NCBI GenBank assembly: GCA_017163975.1
Contig: JAFFSR010000244.1
Coordinates: forward strand, 13,393,501-13,457,500
Length of the DNA: 64,000 nucleotides
DNA from: Anastatus disparis
Taxonomy: Eukaryota; Arthropoda; Insecta; Hymenoptera; Eupelmidae
Direction of reading: 5' to 3'
Shown here: positions 34,696 through 47,400 of the stretch, piece by piece
How positions within the stretch are numbered: the first letter of the stretch is position 1
Layout of the letters: every line of letters starts with the position of its first letter
Program-made: the position numbers and the translations under genes
Notes under the pieces: generated by a model
What the model saw: only the letters and a program-made list of their open reading frames with translations
Told to the model about the DNA's origin: nothing
Databases searched by the model: none

Positions 34696-37600
34696 AACTA
34701 ATAGCTTTTAAAATGTATTTTTAAATTTTATTTGAATCATTATTTTCGATATAATGTAGATAATTAAATAGTACTCGACAATTAAATTGAACCATAATGA
34801 AAAATTTCAATCGCATTGAAATTATTTTTAAAAGCCTCTCTTCTTCTTAAAAAAATTCACTTCATAAAAACTCCACGAAATTTCAAGGTTAAATAAAATG
34901 TCGAAACTACACAATACGCGTGTAAGGAATCTCTAAGTAATAATTGAAAATCTTTATCTTTTTTTTCAATATACAGCATATTCATATATGATTACATATT
35001 AAAAAGGTAAAAACGAGATAGCATAAACATTTTCGCATAATTCAAAACTCTTGTGATCGCATATGAAGGCAGGCGAATTGAGGCATAAACGACGAACTAA
35101 TTGCTCGACAACGAATGAACGCGAGTTTAAACGATTATTTGCTATAAAAAGGGGATAATAGTTAAAGTTGGTTATTTTTGGAAAATATTAAAATTTTTAG
35201 TACGCGAATGCAACTCTTAAAATGTGGGATGAAGATAATTTAATGCGATCGTTAAAAAATTCTTCGCAATTAATGGTTTTTAAAAAAAATGAAATTCCAA
35301 TGGTAAAGAAATGACGATAATCCAATGTTGATGAGAATAATTATTACATTTTGTTGTGTGTATTATGCGTTATGCCATGAAAATACGATATCTAATAATA
35401 ATATATCATAGGATTTGTGTTAATCTTAGCATCAAAAGAAAACATAACGCTTATGGAGGGATTTAGCGTTCGTTGCTCTATTTTCAACGTTTACAATTTT
35501 TACATTTTTAAAATTTCATAAAGTTGAAGAAAGAATGTCAATTAGTAGGTCATTGAGAAAAACTTTGTTTCTTTTTTGCAGCGTAGACAGAAGTTAATTA
35601 TTCTCTTTAGACGTATATATCATAAACTAGCATTTGTGTCAAGAATTATCATTTTTTATTTATTAAGTGGCTTTTGCAATTTTGAATTAAGTGCAAAATT
35701 TACATTAAAATAAGAAATAAATAAGTACGATTTGTTGCTATTTTTATTAAATTTATAGAAATTTTCTACCATTGATATTGTAAGAGTCGTGTTTATAATA
35801 AAATATGTTTTGTCTTTATTTTTATTTAAAAATTTAACTTTATTTATTTTTAAAAATTTCTCTGTTAAAACTATAATTTAATTTTGAATTTTCTCAAAAT
35901 TAAGTTTCGACGTTACTCCAGTAACTAATGAAGTTTCTTAATATTAGTTCGTTAAAAAATTCTTTTACACATACTTTGTAGATAATAAAGTTACCTAAAA
36001 CTAAAAGAATTTTCGTTTAAAATTTAAGTACTTTCAAAGAAATTGAATTTAACTTTTATAAACCTTAAATTTTAAACTTTGCTTTTATATAAAAATTTAA
36101 TAATTGAACATAAAATCGAAGTTTACATTAAAGTGGAATTTATTTTATCTAAAGAAAATTATGCAAGAAAATTGTATTAAACAATGATTCTGCAAATTAA
36201 AATAATTCCAATTTAGATATGCAATCTTGAAACTCAATGTCCGAAATGTCGAAAATCTCAACGATAGCCGATCAAGTAGTTGACAAGAATAATCATTAAA
36301 AGAAATCTATATACATTAAGATCCTCGGAGAATTCAATTCCTCGAACAAAACAATTGAGCAAATCATTTTAGACACAAAGCATCCAAGTCTAAGTAATAT
36401 CAAGCCTCTCTTTCTCCTCCCTCGGCTTCCTCGTCACATTTCACAAAGTGTATTTCAATATATATATATATATAGCATAATAGAAGAATTTTCCATTTCC
36501 CCGTTGATCATAACAAAAGAGAGAAGAAAATGAAGGCTGGCTTGTGTATATGACAATAGCATGGTCGGTAGTTTCTCATGGTGTACTTTCCATTAAAGGC
36601 CTTCAGGGGATTTATCTATCCATCTATCTATATCATATAATAACTCTCTTGTCTCTTTACCTGTCTCTCTCTCTCTTTCTCTGTCTTTCGTTCTTCAACT
36701 TAATTGGGTCCTCTATTGTCATCAAAGAGAGGGTTGTTACGCTTGGAAAAGGTTAGGAGGTCAGAAAGGTATGTACACTCGCTCGGAAACACAGACACAG
36801 AGGCACCTGTCTCTATGTAATATTAGTAAAGTGTATATGTACAAGTACTCTATGTAAACTTAAATGAATTATACGTTCCACGCATCTTCTTGTGAAATAC
36901 TCTAAAGAGAATAGCATTGAGTTATATGCTAGCTTCTCTTTTACTATAGTAGCCTAACTCGATCATTTTAGCGCGCACTTGCGTGTCTTCTCTTTTGTGC
37001 ATGCTCAAATATAACTTTCGAATATATACCTTACTTACAGAAAACTTAATTGATCAAGTTATGCGAATATAGATATACCATAACATAAATAAATAAAAGA
37101 TCTTTGAACTTTACATCACATACTTATAGTTTTAGAATAAACTTTTAAAATTAATCTTTTTTTAATCAGTTAATACATTTGATGGTAAAAATTTTGATGC
37201 GAAACAAATGATGGAGATTTTGAGATTTAACAAGTTGTGCGGGTTGGTGCATGAAAAGGCACTTTAAAATTCAAAATGCCTCCAAGGCTTTGTTCTATGT
37301 CCACTGTCGTACGTCTGGATGAAAGTTAGAGGATTGGTTTGAAGCTACGACTGGCTGTGGGTGGATGAAATATGACAGAGTTTTAACATAAAATTAATAA
37401 TGCTTTTAAAAATATACTTCATTGAATTGCCTGCAAAAATTAAATATAATAAAATAGGAGTATAGAAAAATTTATGAGAATACACTGAAAAATAAATTAA
37501 ATAAAAAATGGTTTTTTAATTCAATGAAACTATTCGATTGAAACGAAATCGATTACGTTAAATCACAAAAATATTTCTTTCAATTAATAAAGTTATTGCT

Positions 37601-38813
37601 TCTAGAAAATAAACTATACTAAAAAAATACTTTTTATAAAGTTAGCGTTTTTTTTAAATCTTAAACTATTATCTATTTAAATGTTAAATAGAATCGTTAG
37701 AAGAAAAGTTTTGTGTAAGAAGTGGCACAAAACATAAAATATAATATACATCATACCGAAAGCTATAGTAAGTGATAAAAAATAATTAATTTATCCGTGA
37801 CCTTATCTTATCTTAGATTTCGATTTATGCATTTTCAGATTGTTGGATTTTTAGACATTTAGATTTCAATATATTTGTCTATTTATAAAAATATAATATT
37901 TTGATTTACCAAAAGTTTTAATATTACTTCAAAGTTTTTGGAAAATATCTCTGATATGCATTTCTTTTAAATAAAACTAAAAAATAACATGTAGAATATT
38001 TTAAAAATTGTGAAATAAAGTTTGAAAAATTCCAAGATTTATAATATTGATATTGATCGTTGAGAATATTTACTATCTTTAACTCAAAAATACAAATTCA
38101 TTATAAGATTTAGTAATACTTTAACTTATAGCTAAGTTAAAAAATTAAATTAAGCTTATAAAAAATTCACACATATTTTAATTGGATTTAACGTTAATAA
38201 TTAATAATCTTTAATCAAAAAATCAAAGATTTATAAAATATTTTTTCTTACTGTACAAAGGATTAATTTATGGATTTAAATATCGTGAAATTTTAATTTT
38301 AACTAAATGACTTTATACCTTCAAATGAGCTAACAAGAAGTCAAAAGTTTCGTGTAACACATCTTATTGAATATGAGTAACAGTTTCTTTTTTCACTTGA
38401 CTCCACCTTGAAAAAAAAAATGATCGTTTCTCAATCTTCATCAAGGTATAAGTAAATTCATTCCTTGACACTTTAAAAAAAGGGGAAAAAAATCAAGAAA
38501 ATTATGAAATTTTATTAAACGTATTCATTCAACATCTTCGAAGGTATCAGTAATTAATCAAATCAACGCGTAACTGCATAACCTTTTTTTCTTCTTTTCT
38601 TAGCTCACGAGAAGTACGTACATTTAACTTTGAGTGTAAAATACAACTTTTCGGTTATATACTTTCGCTTCGTTACAAGTACATCAATTAATAACTGAAA
38701 TAAAAATAAAAAGAAATTTTTGCACGTCGAATACAATCTTGTTCCCATTAATAATTTCTCGCTGAACTTGAGAACGTTCATAAAGCCCGACCAATTTTGT
38801 TTCCAAAGCCTTT

Positions 38814-38818
<5 letters not shown>

Positions 38819-38844
<26 letters not shown>
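38819..38844. repeat. CT microsatellite
   Basis: An uninterrupted run of 13 CT units on the plus strand. Confidence 0.95.
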
Positions 38845-38849
<5 letters not shown>

Positions 38850-41800
38850 TTCTTTTTTTTTTTTTAAATTACGATGGCCAAAGTCAATTCATACCTCAAG
38901 GCGATTTTCAAAAGCCCAACGAGCAACGATCACCGTAATTAGAGATTAATCGTTCTTCTACCATATCGCGTTGAATGTTTATAATCGATTTCGAAGGAGG
39001 GAACAAGACAATTACCGGTTCTCTCTTTTTTTTCGTGTGTAGTAGGTGCTTATAAAGAAACTTCCAAGTTTGCTTAGAGTTTGTATTTGTTTTGCGGCTG
39101 TTTATTTTATCTTTTTTCTTTTTTCGACTTTGGTTTGAAAGTGCTGGAGAATTTGAGAGGAGGAATTTATTAAGATTTTAATTTTTTAATTTATGTTATT
39201 TTTAGTCATTTACCTGGATTCTAAAGATACTTTATATTACTTCTTTATGAATAATGATTTTTTTCACGTGGATCTTGTGATTAGGTTAGTCGTGTAACGA
39301 AAGCGCTTATAATTGAGATATAAATTATATATTGACTTTTTAATGCCTTGAAAAAAATGTGTAAATTACTATTTTATTTCCGTGATTTATGGATACACCA
39401 CTTTTTTCTCTGGTAGTCAAATTTAGTGTCAGTAATTATTTACATCGTATCGAGATGCCCGTTTTGTTGTTTCAACTTAAGTTATTCTGTAAATCTGATA
39501 TAAATTTTTAGATTTAACAAATCTCATTTACTGCAATAACTTATGGTATTTATTAAAAATTAAATAAAAACAATATAAACTAAAAAAATTTATCACTATT
39601 TTCAACACGCTCTTTAGAATATTATATTCTTGTGCCTTTGGCCAATAAAATAAAATCACTTACAAAATCAACCTATAAAAATTCCAAAGACCAGTGTTAC
39701 ACTTCTCTCTAGGCAATCACATAATAATCTACCATTCCTTCACTTAATAGTTTTGTAGATCATCCCTTGTAAAAAAAATCTGTCGAGCTTATCTCTGATT
39801 CTCTTAAAGATTTTTACCGTCTTGTTCATTTTTAAAGACGGCGTATAGAGGTGACGAGAGATAAAAAAAAACCAAGTCACGCCCAGATAAATGCCGATCC
39901 CTTTAAGTGTTTTTAAAACTTTGAAAGGGAAATTCAATCGTTTCGTTTGGCCTTCATGTTCTCTCTTCTTCTCGGCTATTGTCTTTCGTAGATTGAAAAA
40001 GAAATCCTTTAAGAAAAAAAGAAGCTGCACCTTGTTGTTGATAGGATTGTGCATTGCGGTTTACCTTTTTCTTTTAAGATTCCTCTTAATTCTTTAGCGA
40101 AGAAGTCTAGTAAAAGTTTTAATACAATTTTATGATAGAAAGAAACTTTTTTTTTCATTACGAATACGTTTTAGTTTAATTAACTTAGGCGCCAATCTGA
40201 ATATTCAATTATTTAGGTGAAACGATTAATTAATTTTTAATTACTTGCATAATCATTGATTACATTAATTTTGTTATCAGCTAAATGTTGACAGAAATAC
40301 TACTATAAATCAAACATTTTTTTCTATTATTAATTGTTTATTTGACATTGATTGATCATAAATCAATTATAAACAATCAAAAATTGATGTTAACGTAACT
40401 TCCAAAAATTTAATTTTTTGTTAACTATAAACGATACATCATTTTTACTTATCGATTATTTAGTACCAATTAGATATAAATGAATCACAATTAATAGTCA
40501 AAAGTTAGCGCAATCAGAATATTTATTTTCACAACAGAATTTTAATATCATAAAAATATTAAAATTTCAAATGCTATTAAATTAGCCTGATACGATGAAC
40601 AAATTTTAAAAGTATATGAAATTTCAGTCCGTTAATTAATACCAACGAAATCCATAGAGTCGATTGAAAAATTGGTTTTCAATAAAACGCAAAAATAAAT
40701 TTTTTTTATTTTCAATCTCTAACTGCGCCTATTCAAATAAAACGAAAGTATTTTTCTGATTACCCTTTACCAGCATTCTGAATTCTCTCTCAATCGGATT
40801 TATATATTCTGCTGACGGTCAATTGTGAAGTCACATAAAAAACCATCTTTCTCCGCAATCTGAATCTCCTTTACACTCGCGCTCATTCATTTATGCCACG
40901 AGTAAACGATTCTCGACTTATAAGAAAGAAAAGAAGAGCAGAAATGAAGGAAAAAAAAACACGTATAAAGACAAAAAAAAAAGAAGAGATGGGTAAGGCA
41001 CTTTTCACTCTCTTTTTGATCGTTCGCGCATACACAGCAAAGAACATGGGAAATAAGAACAAGAGTAGATACTTTTCTTTCTCTCTCTCTCTCACTCTTG
41101 GCGTTAACTTCTTAACTCCGTCGCGGCTAAAGTAACCGAGGAGTATAAAATAGTAAAAAAAGGAAAGAAAGAAAAAAAAATTTTTTTTTTCAAATAAAAG
41201 ACAAAAGGGGTTAAAAAAGAAAGAATTGTCGTATATGGTTGAATGCCTCTTTCACTGGCATTTTTCTTTTCAATTATTACTGTATACGTAAGCTTTCTCT
41301 CTTATGAACGAGTTAAAGCACGATTCTTCTCTTCAACGTCTCGAGAACGTTACTGTTATACTGTTCCATTAAGAGGTTGAGAAAAAAGGGGGTTGAACTC
41401 GTAACTCTTTTTTTTATGTTTTTTTTCTTTCTCTTTTTTTTTCTTCTATGCAATGATACCTGGCCTCTTCAATATAAAGATGGAAAAAAGAAATACGAAG
41501 ATAAAATTATAAGCGCGAAGCTTGTCTTGTTATGGCTCGTTGTAGACGAGGAGAGAAAAATACAAGAAGTCGTAATGAGCTTAAGAATTTAGTCTCTTAC
41601 TTCTTTCTTTTTTTCTCCTCTTGTAAAATGGTACTAAATGAAATTCTTTTAGTTTTTTAATTGAAAGGATTGTTAAAAGCCCGAAGGGTACGTTACGTTA
41701 TTTATATCTTACTGACTTTTATTGAAATCCTGTTAAATTGTAAATGTAAGAATAAAGCTTTATTGTTTTTCATTGATTTCTTTTCTTTTTAAATCTTAAC

Positions 41801-41948
41801 CTGAGTGTAAACTGATTTTTTTAAATATTAAATTTGCATTTATTGTAGACTAAATTCATTAATGATGAATGAATATTAAAACTACGATAATCAAATAAAG
41901 ATGCCCTTTGATATAAATTTAATCCATTTTTAGATTAATTTATGATTA

Positions 41949-42100
41949 CCTAGGTAAAAACTTGACCATAGTCTAGGCAGAATTTCTGATCAGTTAAAAT
42001 AATATTTAAAAATTTTGTTAAAAAAATTTCTAAATAAGTGTCATTTGAACTTACGTTAACCAGAAATTCTACCCAGAACATGGTCAATTTTCTATCAGGG
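41949..42100. mobile_element. Degenerate CCCTGGTA-type MITE
   Basis: The left end, CCTAGGTAAAAACTTGACCA, pairs with the inverse of TGGTCAATTTTCTATCAGGG. Inner GAATTTCT / AGAAATTC and AAATAAGTGTCATTT motifs match the element at 44299. TA lies on both sides. Confidence 0.55.
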
Positions 42101-43678
42101 TAATTAAAGCCGTGAAATAGTAAAAATTTTCACAATTTTTATTAGTATAACGTTATTTTTTATTGCATACTATAATCAAGCCAGTATTATATTTAATAAC
42201 TTACGACAGTCAATAAGAGAGACAGAATCAGGTCAAGAAACGTTTTCTTCTACCTAAAGTCTATTATAAAGGCATTCTTTTTAATTAAACGCTTTAAATT
42301 AAACGTTTTAAATTTTAACGATCAATCATAGAAAAAATTAATTAGGTTGAATAGAAAATAAACTTTTCACTTCAAATTAAAAATTAAACATATTCTTTTG
42401 GTTGTATTTTAATTTTGAGTACATTTTTTATGAGACAATGCTCACTGGATCCACTGTGAAGATTAATATGAAAATTCATTACTTATCTGTATTTTATTTG
42501 ACCTAACTATTACTTTGAAATATAAAATTAGCTGTATTAATAAAATATGTTTTATAATGATTTACTAATGTTTCAAATTCAAAAAAATATTTCCGAAACA
42601 TTTTTTAAAACATTTATAGAAAAATATTAATATTAATAATTGTCATTTCTCTAAACTCTTTATAAAGCGGGTTCGGTAAAAATGTGCACTTTAGAAGGTA
42701 CAAATTTCTACCATCCTTGCATCCTAAAGGTTAAATAATACAAGTTTTTATTCAAATCTTAGGACACATTTTACTTTTGAAAAATAAATTCAAATCAATA
42801 AAACAGCAATGAATATAAATAGATAAGAAAACCATATTGTATTTTAGTTCAACTAGCATATCGAAAAATGCATAAGATATTTATAAGCAAATTTTAATAG
42901 ATTCCACAATACAAAGTATTATTTTTTTTTTATCGATAACTTTCCATTTTTATATCATTCAGCGTGTCTCGCGTCAGCTCCATTCCATAAAAGAAGAAAT
43001 ACGACATTTGATATATTTTTTTCCTCTCCTCTATCAGGAAATTCTCTCGCGCAAAAATATACATTTAATGTTTAAGTACCTATTATTCAGGAGAGAAAGA
43101 CACTTGTGTCAATAAAAGTTAACGTATTGTTCTGTAGAAGTTTAATTTTATTTTAAATATTCATATATTGAAGAAAGTTGTTGGGTTGAAAATAAACACG
43201 ATCAATAGGTTTTAAATTAATTATTTAAAATGTTATATTTTGATCAAGTTCCATAGCGTTTGATACCTGACAAGTTAAATTGTGGATAAAATTGAAACTA
43301 AGTAAAATACGATATTGTTTGAAATTGTGATTATAAAGTTATGTAGACATGTTACTTCTATTTTCCACTTTTCACATAAAAGTATATTTGTTTTTATAAT
43401 TAAAGTGTAACAAAAAATGATGAATAATACAAAATCGCTCACTAAAACGTTTACAACATTACTCATTAAAGCATAAAGAAATTTTCTTAAGAACAAAAGT
43501 CAAGTGTACCCAAGTTCTCGTATTGTATGCCATCAAACAAAGTAACACCTTTAAGCATGCAATATTTACTTATCCTCGCTTACAAATGCAAATGAAAAAA
43601 AAAGTAAAAAAAGACAAATAAAAAAATGTGAATCGTTAATTTAAAATCTTAATATTTATTGTTATGACTATTTTTCAG

Positions 43679-43867
43679 TATGCAATTGTAATCAGCACGC
43701 GAGGAAGTGCAGATTCAACATGGAGCTATACAAGTTATCCGGTCGTGTTAGCGGAGGCGTATGCTTACAATGTAGGCACTTTACTGCTGGCAGGCATTGC
43801 CACTACTGTAAAGAAGGTTACTACAGAGATCCAACTAGGCCCATCACTCACCGCAAGGCATGTAAAC
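43679..43867 (+). CDS. Net: Netrin, single exon encoding a laminin-type EGF module (partial gene)
   Basis: This 189-base exon lies between an AG acceptor (TTTTTCAG) and a GTAAGT donor and is symmetric, with phase 1 at both ends. It encodes [20 protein letters not shown], then [20 protein letters not shown], then [22 protein letters not shown], containing the eight cysteines of one LE module. The wording is nearly identical to the first LE module of animal netrins. Netrins are secreted axon-guidance ligands that bind Frazzled/DCC and UNC-5; the LE modules take part in receptor binding. No other netrin exon was found: the N-terminal laminin domain must lie upstream, possibly beyond the IR array, and the next LE modules and C-terminal domain lie past the right edge. 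Orthology to NetA or NetB cannot be decided from one exon. Confidence 0.95.
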
Positions 43868-44298
43868 GTAAGTACACACATATACCTTCCTTCTTTTTTT
43901 TTTTACAAACATTTCTATTATTCTCTTTTATTTTATTTTTTTCATTCCTTGCCTTTTATTCTCTTTTGTCTTCTTTATGTATATATAATAATGTCTATGT
44001 TTTGGTTCTCTGCGCGAATTGTAGCTCTCTCTCTTATGGTGTACAAGTCTTTATTTAAATGTTGGACAAGAGTTTATTGCCTGTGGTGAAAAGACTTTTC
44101 AAAAGATAAGCTTCTGGCTTGCATAGGAGGATGAATAATTGCTCAAAATTAGTATGTTTGTTTTTACTTTGAGAATGCTTCAAAAGGACATTCGTTTAAT
44201 TTTCAGTTTTTTTTAAATTTAAATTCTTGTTATTTCAAACATTTAAAAGAATGATAAATTAAAATTGAAAATAAGTATCATTTTTAAATTCCAGACTT

Positions 44299-44469
44299 CC
44301 CTGGTAGAAAATAAACCATTTTTTGGCCATTTTTGTTGGCCAACGCATGTTAAAATGGCACTTATCTAGAAATTTTGGAAACTCTTTGTACAGAATTTCT
44401 AGATAAGTGTCATTTTAACATGTGTTAACCAGCAAAAATGGCCAAAAAATGGTTTATTTTCTACCAGGG
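44299..44469. mobile_element. Near-perfect foldback MITE with CCCTGGTAGAAA termini
   Basis: The 171-base element starts CCCTGGTAGAAAATAAACCA and ends with the inverse. The two arms of about 78 bases match at over 90% of positions, leaving a central loop of about 15 bases. It lies 430 bases downstream of the netrin exon. Confidence 0.75.
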
Positions 44470-47400
44470 TTATTGCAAATGTAAAAAAATTATTGACGAG
44501 TATATCGTAAAATTATAGTAAATATATTCATTGCATTACTGAGTTGAATATTATTAAATTTAATCAATATCGAAAAAAGATGTACATTACAATAATAAAA
44601 TTTTATGAACAAATTATTTAATTAAAAATATGTGCTGATACAAAACTGTAATGATGTAGAAATACTTATAATACAATATAAATAATTTCCAAAAGTAGAA
44701 GATTAAATAAAATCCAACCGAAATCTTCTCGAAATGAAAAATTAGGGAATAGAAAAACGGAACGAGAGATACAAACGCAGACCCTCGTAAACAATCAGTA
44801 AGAAAAGAGTTAAGCGATTAGAAACGATTTAAGTTAAGCTGTAAGAGATTATAGCACAGGGATCACGAGAGTTATAGGAGGCAGCAGAGGAAGATAAATC
44901 GTCAAACCCAATAATCTAGAAATTACTCACACTTAATTAGCCGATTATTGTTCTAGATAATTTATTCTAATAAACTCTCGAGTCATCTTAACAAATAGTA
45001 TTTTTATTTCAACAAGTCGACTTTGAGTTTATTTCACTTGATGATTTTGGCCAAGTGTTGTAGGGATAAAAAAAATACCTTTAAATTGATCAAATTTGCT
45101 CACGCGTGGAATTAAGAATTTAATTTAATTTTTAATAAATATTTTAAATTTTATATAGAATATTTTAAAAAAATTGATTTCTTTTATTAATTCTTTAACG
45201 AAATTTTTTATGATCCACTATATTAATTATGCAAGATAATAACGTTTGCAATTTTAAGCTCTGAGATTTTCATATTAACTCATTGCTGCTTCAAAAACTT
45301 TGTCAAAAGAATGCTTCATAAGAAAAAAAAGGGGATTTTTAAAACGTCTTTCTTAATATAAGCATTGTAAGTTTATCATAAATCGACTGTTCGCTTGCCC
45401 AACTTTACCAAATAAATCAAAGGTATACATAGCATACATACGCCATACGTGTATATACACCAGCGCCTTACTTATAATATTTTACGACAAAAGTGCATTA
45501 AAGACGGCGCGTGGCGTCGGTACAAAATAGTAAAAAAAAAGACCGCAACAACGAAAACTCGCGACATTCATCTTTGTCCTCTTTTACTCTTACGTTTTTC
45601 TTTTGGTTCCTTTTTCTTTTTCTTAAAGCACATAAGCAACCCTTTTTTTTCTTCTTGTTTGGATTCGGCTGTGCGGGTTTTTACAAAGTGGATGCGCGAC
45701 GCTTCAATTTATGCCGACGCGCTAGAGTCTAGACATAAGTCTAGAGCACAAAGTCACTCGCATAATGCAACCTATGTATAACCTATTCTTAAATGTAGTT
45801 TCTCTTATGTAATATATATAAGAGATGTGTGAATTTTTTGTTGAATTCAAGGCAGAGCATCGATTCATGGCTTTCGCGTTATAAATGTTGATGTATTTTT
45901 ACAAAAATTCGGTAATATGGGAAGTATACGGTAATATTAATGTAGTTGAATGGGAAAATTTTTCTTAACTGTACGTGGATGATAAATGAAAGAGAAATTA
46001 AATAATACTGAATTATAGATATAGAATTTCAATTTTTAAATTCTTTTTTGCATTTAAAAATAATTGTAAAATTTTATGATTTTAATTAAAAGATTTTTAT
46101 TTTTAAGAAACTGGAAGTTAGAAAGTCCAAAAAAGTTTTGCTTGACTATATCTCGAGTTAGACTTATCCCCTATACCTTGACTGCACTTATTGAATGATT
46201 TTGATCTTAGATTTACTTTTTGAATTACAACAATCAAAAAATTTTCTTTTTTCTTTTCTAATCTTATAAATACCTTAAGGGATTTGATTGTTGAATAGAA
46301 TTCATTCTATTTAACTTTATGGGAGGAATTGAATGTACCCTTATTCTCAACTGAAGATTTCACATCTCGATACTGATCTAAAATTGATATTTATGTTTTT
46401 GTAGTTCAACATTAAGATGTTATATAAAAGTATTTTTAAAATTATTTTTAACGGTGAAATAAGTTTAAAAAGAAGCAAATTATTTTATTTCTATTTATTA
46501 ATAAAATAGTTGTTTTTATAGATTTTAAATAATATTTTTGTAATTTTTTATCAGAATAGTTTTGTTCATTAGAGATTTAGAGAATAAATATAAATTTTGT
46601 TCACACATAATTTAATGTTATATATCGGTCCATGAAACTATCAAGTTTTTTAAGTTCAAAATTTGAATTTGTGGTTTACCGTATTAAATTCCCATTACGA
46701 AATACTTAATAACTAATAAGTTCTATTCAAAAAACTAAATAAAGTAAAGATACAATTTCATCACTACATGTATTATCAACACGCTTATTTATCTCGATGT
46801 TAATCCGTTCGGTAAACTGATTAAACGCGTAACAAGAAAAGAAAGAAAAAGGAAAAGAGGAAGAGAAAAAAAGACAATATATGTAGAAATACAAACGGTA
46901 CTTATCCCCAGCCAGACATTCTCGAATATCTCCTGGACGTTATATACAAGGCATTCTTTGAACCGGCAGAAGTATTTCACTGAGCATTTGTTTCATTCAT
47001 TCTTTTGCGGATCAACATTCATTAAAGCTCAAAGTCTCTTCAGCTTCGCATGCCAATGATCAATGGAGATTGAGCAGGATATATCAGCACCATTTCATTT
47101 ATTTCACCACACTTACATATGTATATATTCGCAAAATATATGTACACATATTCATATCCACACAAAAGCACGCACACGCACACAAAAAAAATATATAAAT
47201 GTATATACTGAAGAGAGATAAAGCCAAGAACTTGACGACGGACAGGTTTAATAGTCATTTTCCCTTGGTAGAAACGGTACATGCTGCATTGTACAGGCAT
47301 TTCTCTCCCCTGTGTGAAATTGCTATAAAGGACTATATAACGCGCGTATATATAGCGTAGGCGTCATGGCATCACATCTTAATTTTCATTTCTCTCTCTC

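Larger units (their letters stand above)
34005..43678. other. Non-coding region between the IR array and the netrin exon
   Basis: It holds a SINE copy (34497-34695), microsatellites (an AT run near 36460-36475, CT runs at 36660-36710 and 38819-38844) and a CCTAGGTA-type MITE (41949-42100). I looked for an exon of the netrin N-terminal laminin domain on the plus strand and saw none. Part of it may be a netrin intron. Confidence 0.5.

Noticed and set aside
37280..37380. Less AT-rich stretch that might be an exon
   Set aside because: Stops occur in the plausible frames and there is no conserved motif or junction pair.
39740..40097. Overlapping open frames on both strands
   Set aside because: Both are Lys/Phe-rich antiparallel readings of the same low-complexity DNA, with no family resemblance.
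43664..44089. 141-codon plus-strand open frame over the netrin exon
   Set aside because: It is out of frame with the netrin reading, which has the eight cysteines and exact splice phases. The apparent protein is a shadow plus T-rich intron.
45449..45781. 110-codon plus-strand open frame
   Set aside because: Composition is pyrimidine-rich and low-complexity, with no domain and a second overlapping frame. No splice or start context supports it.
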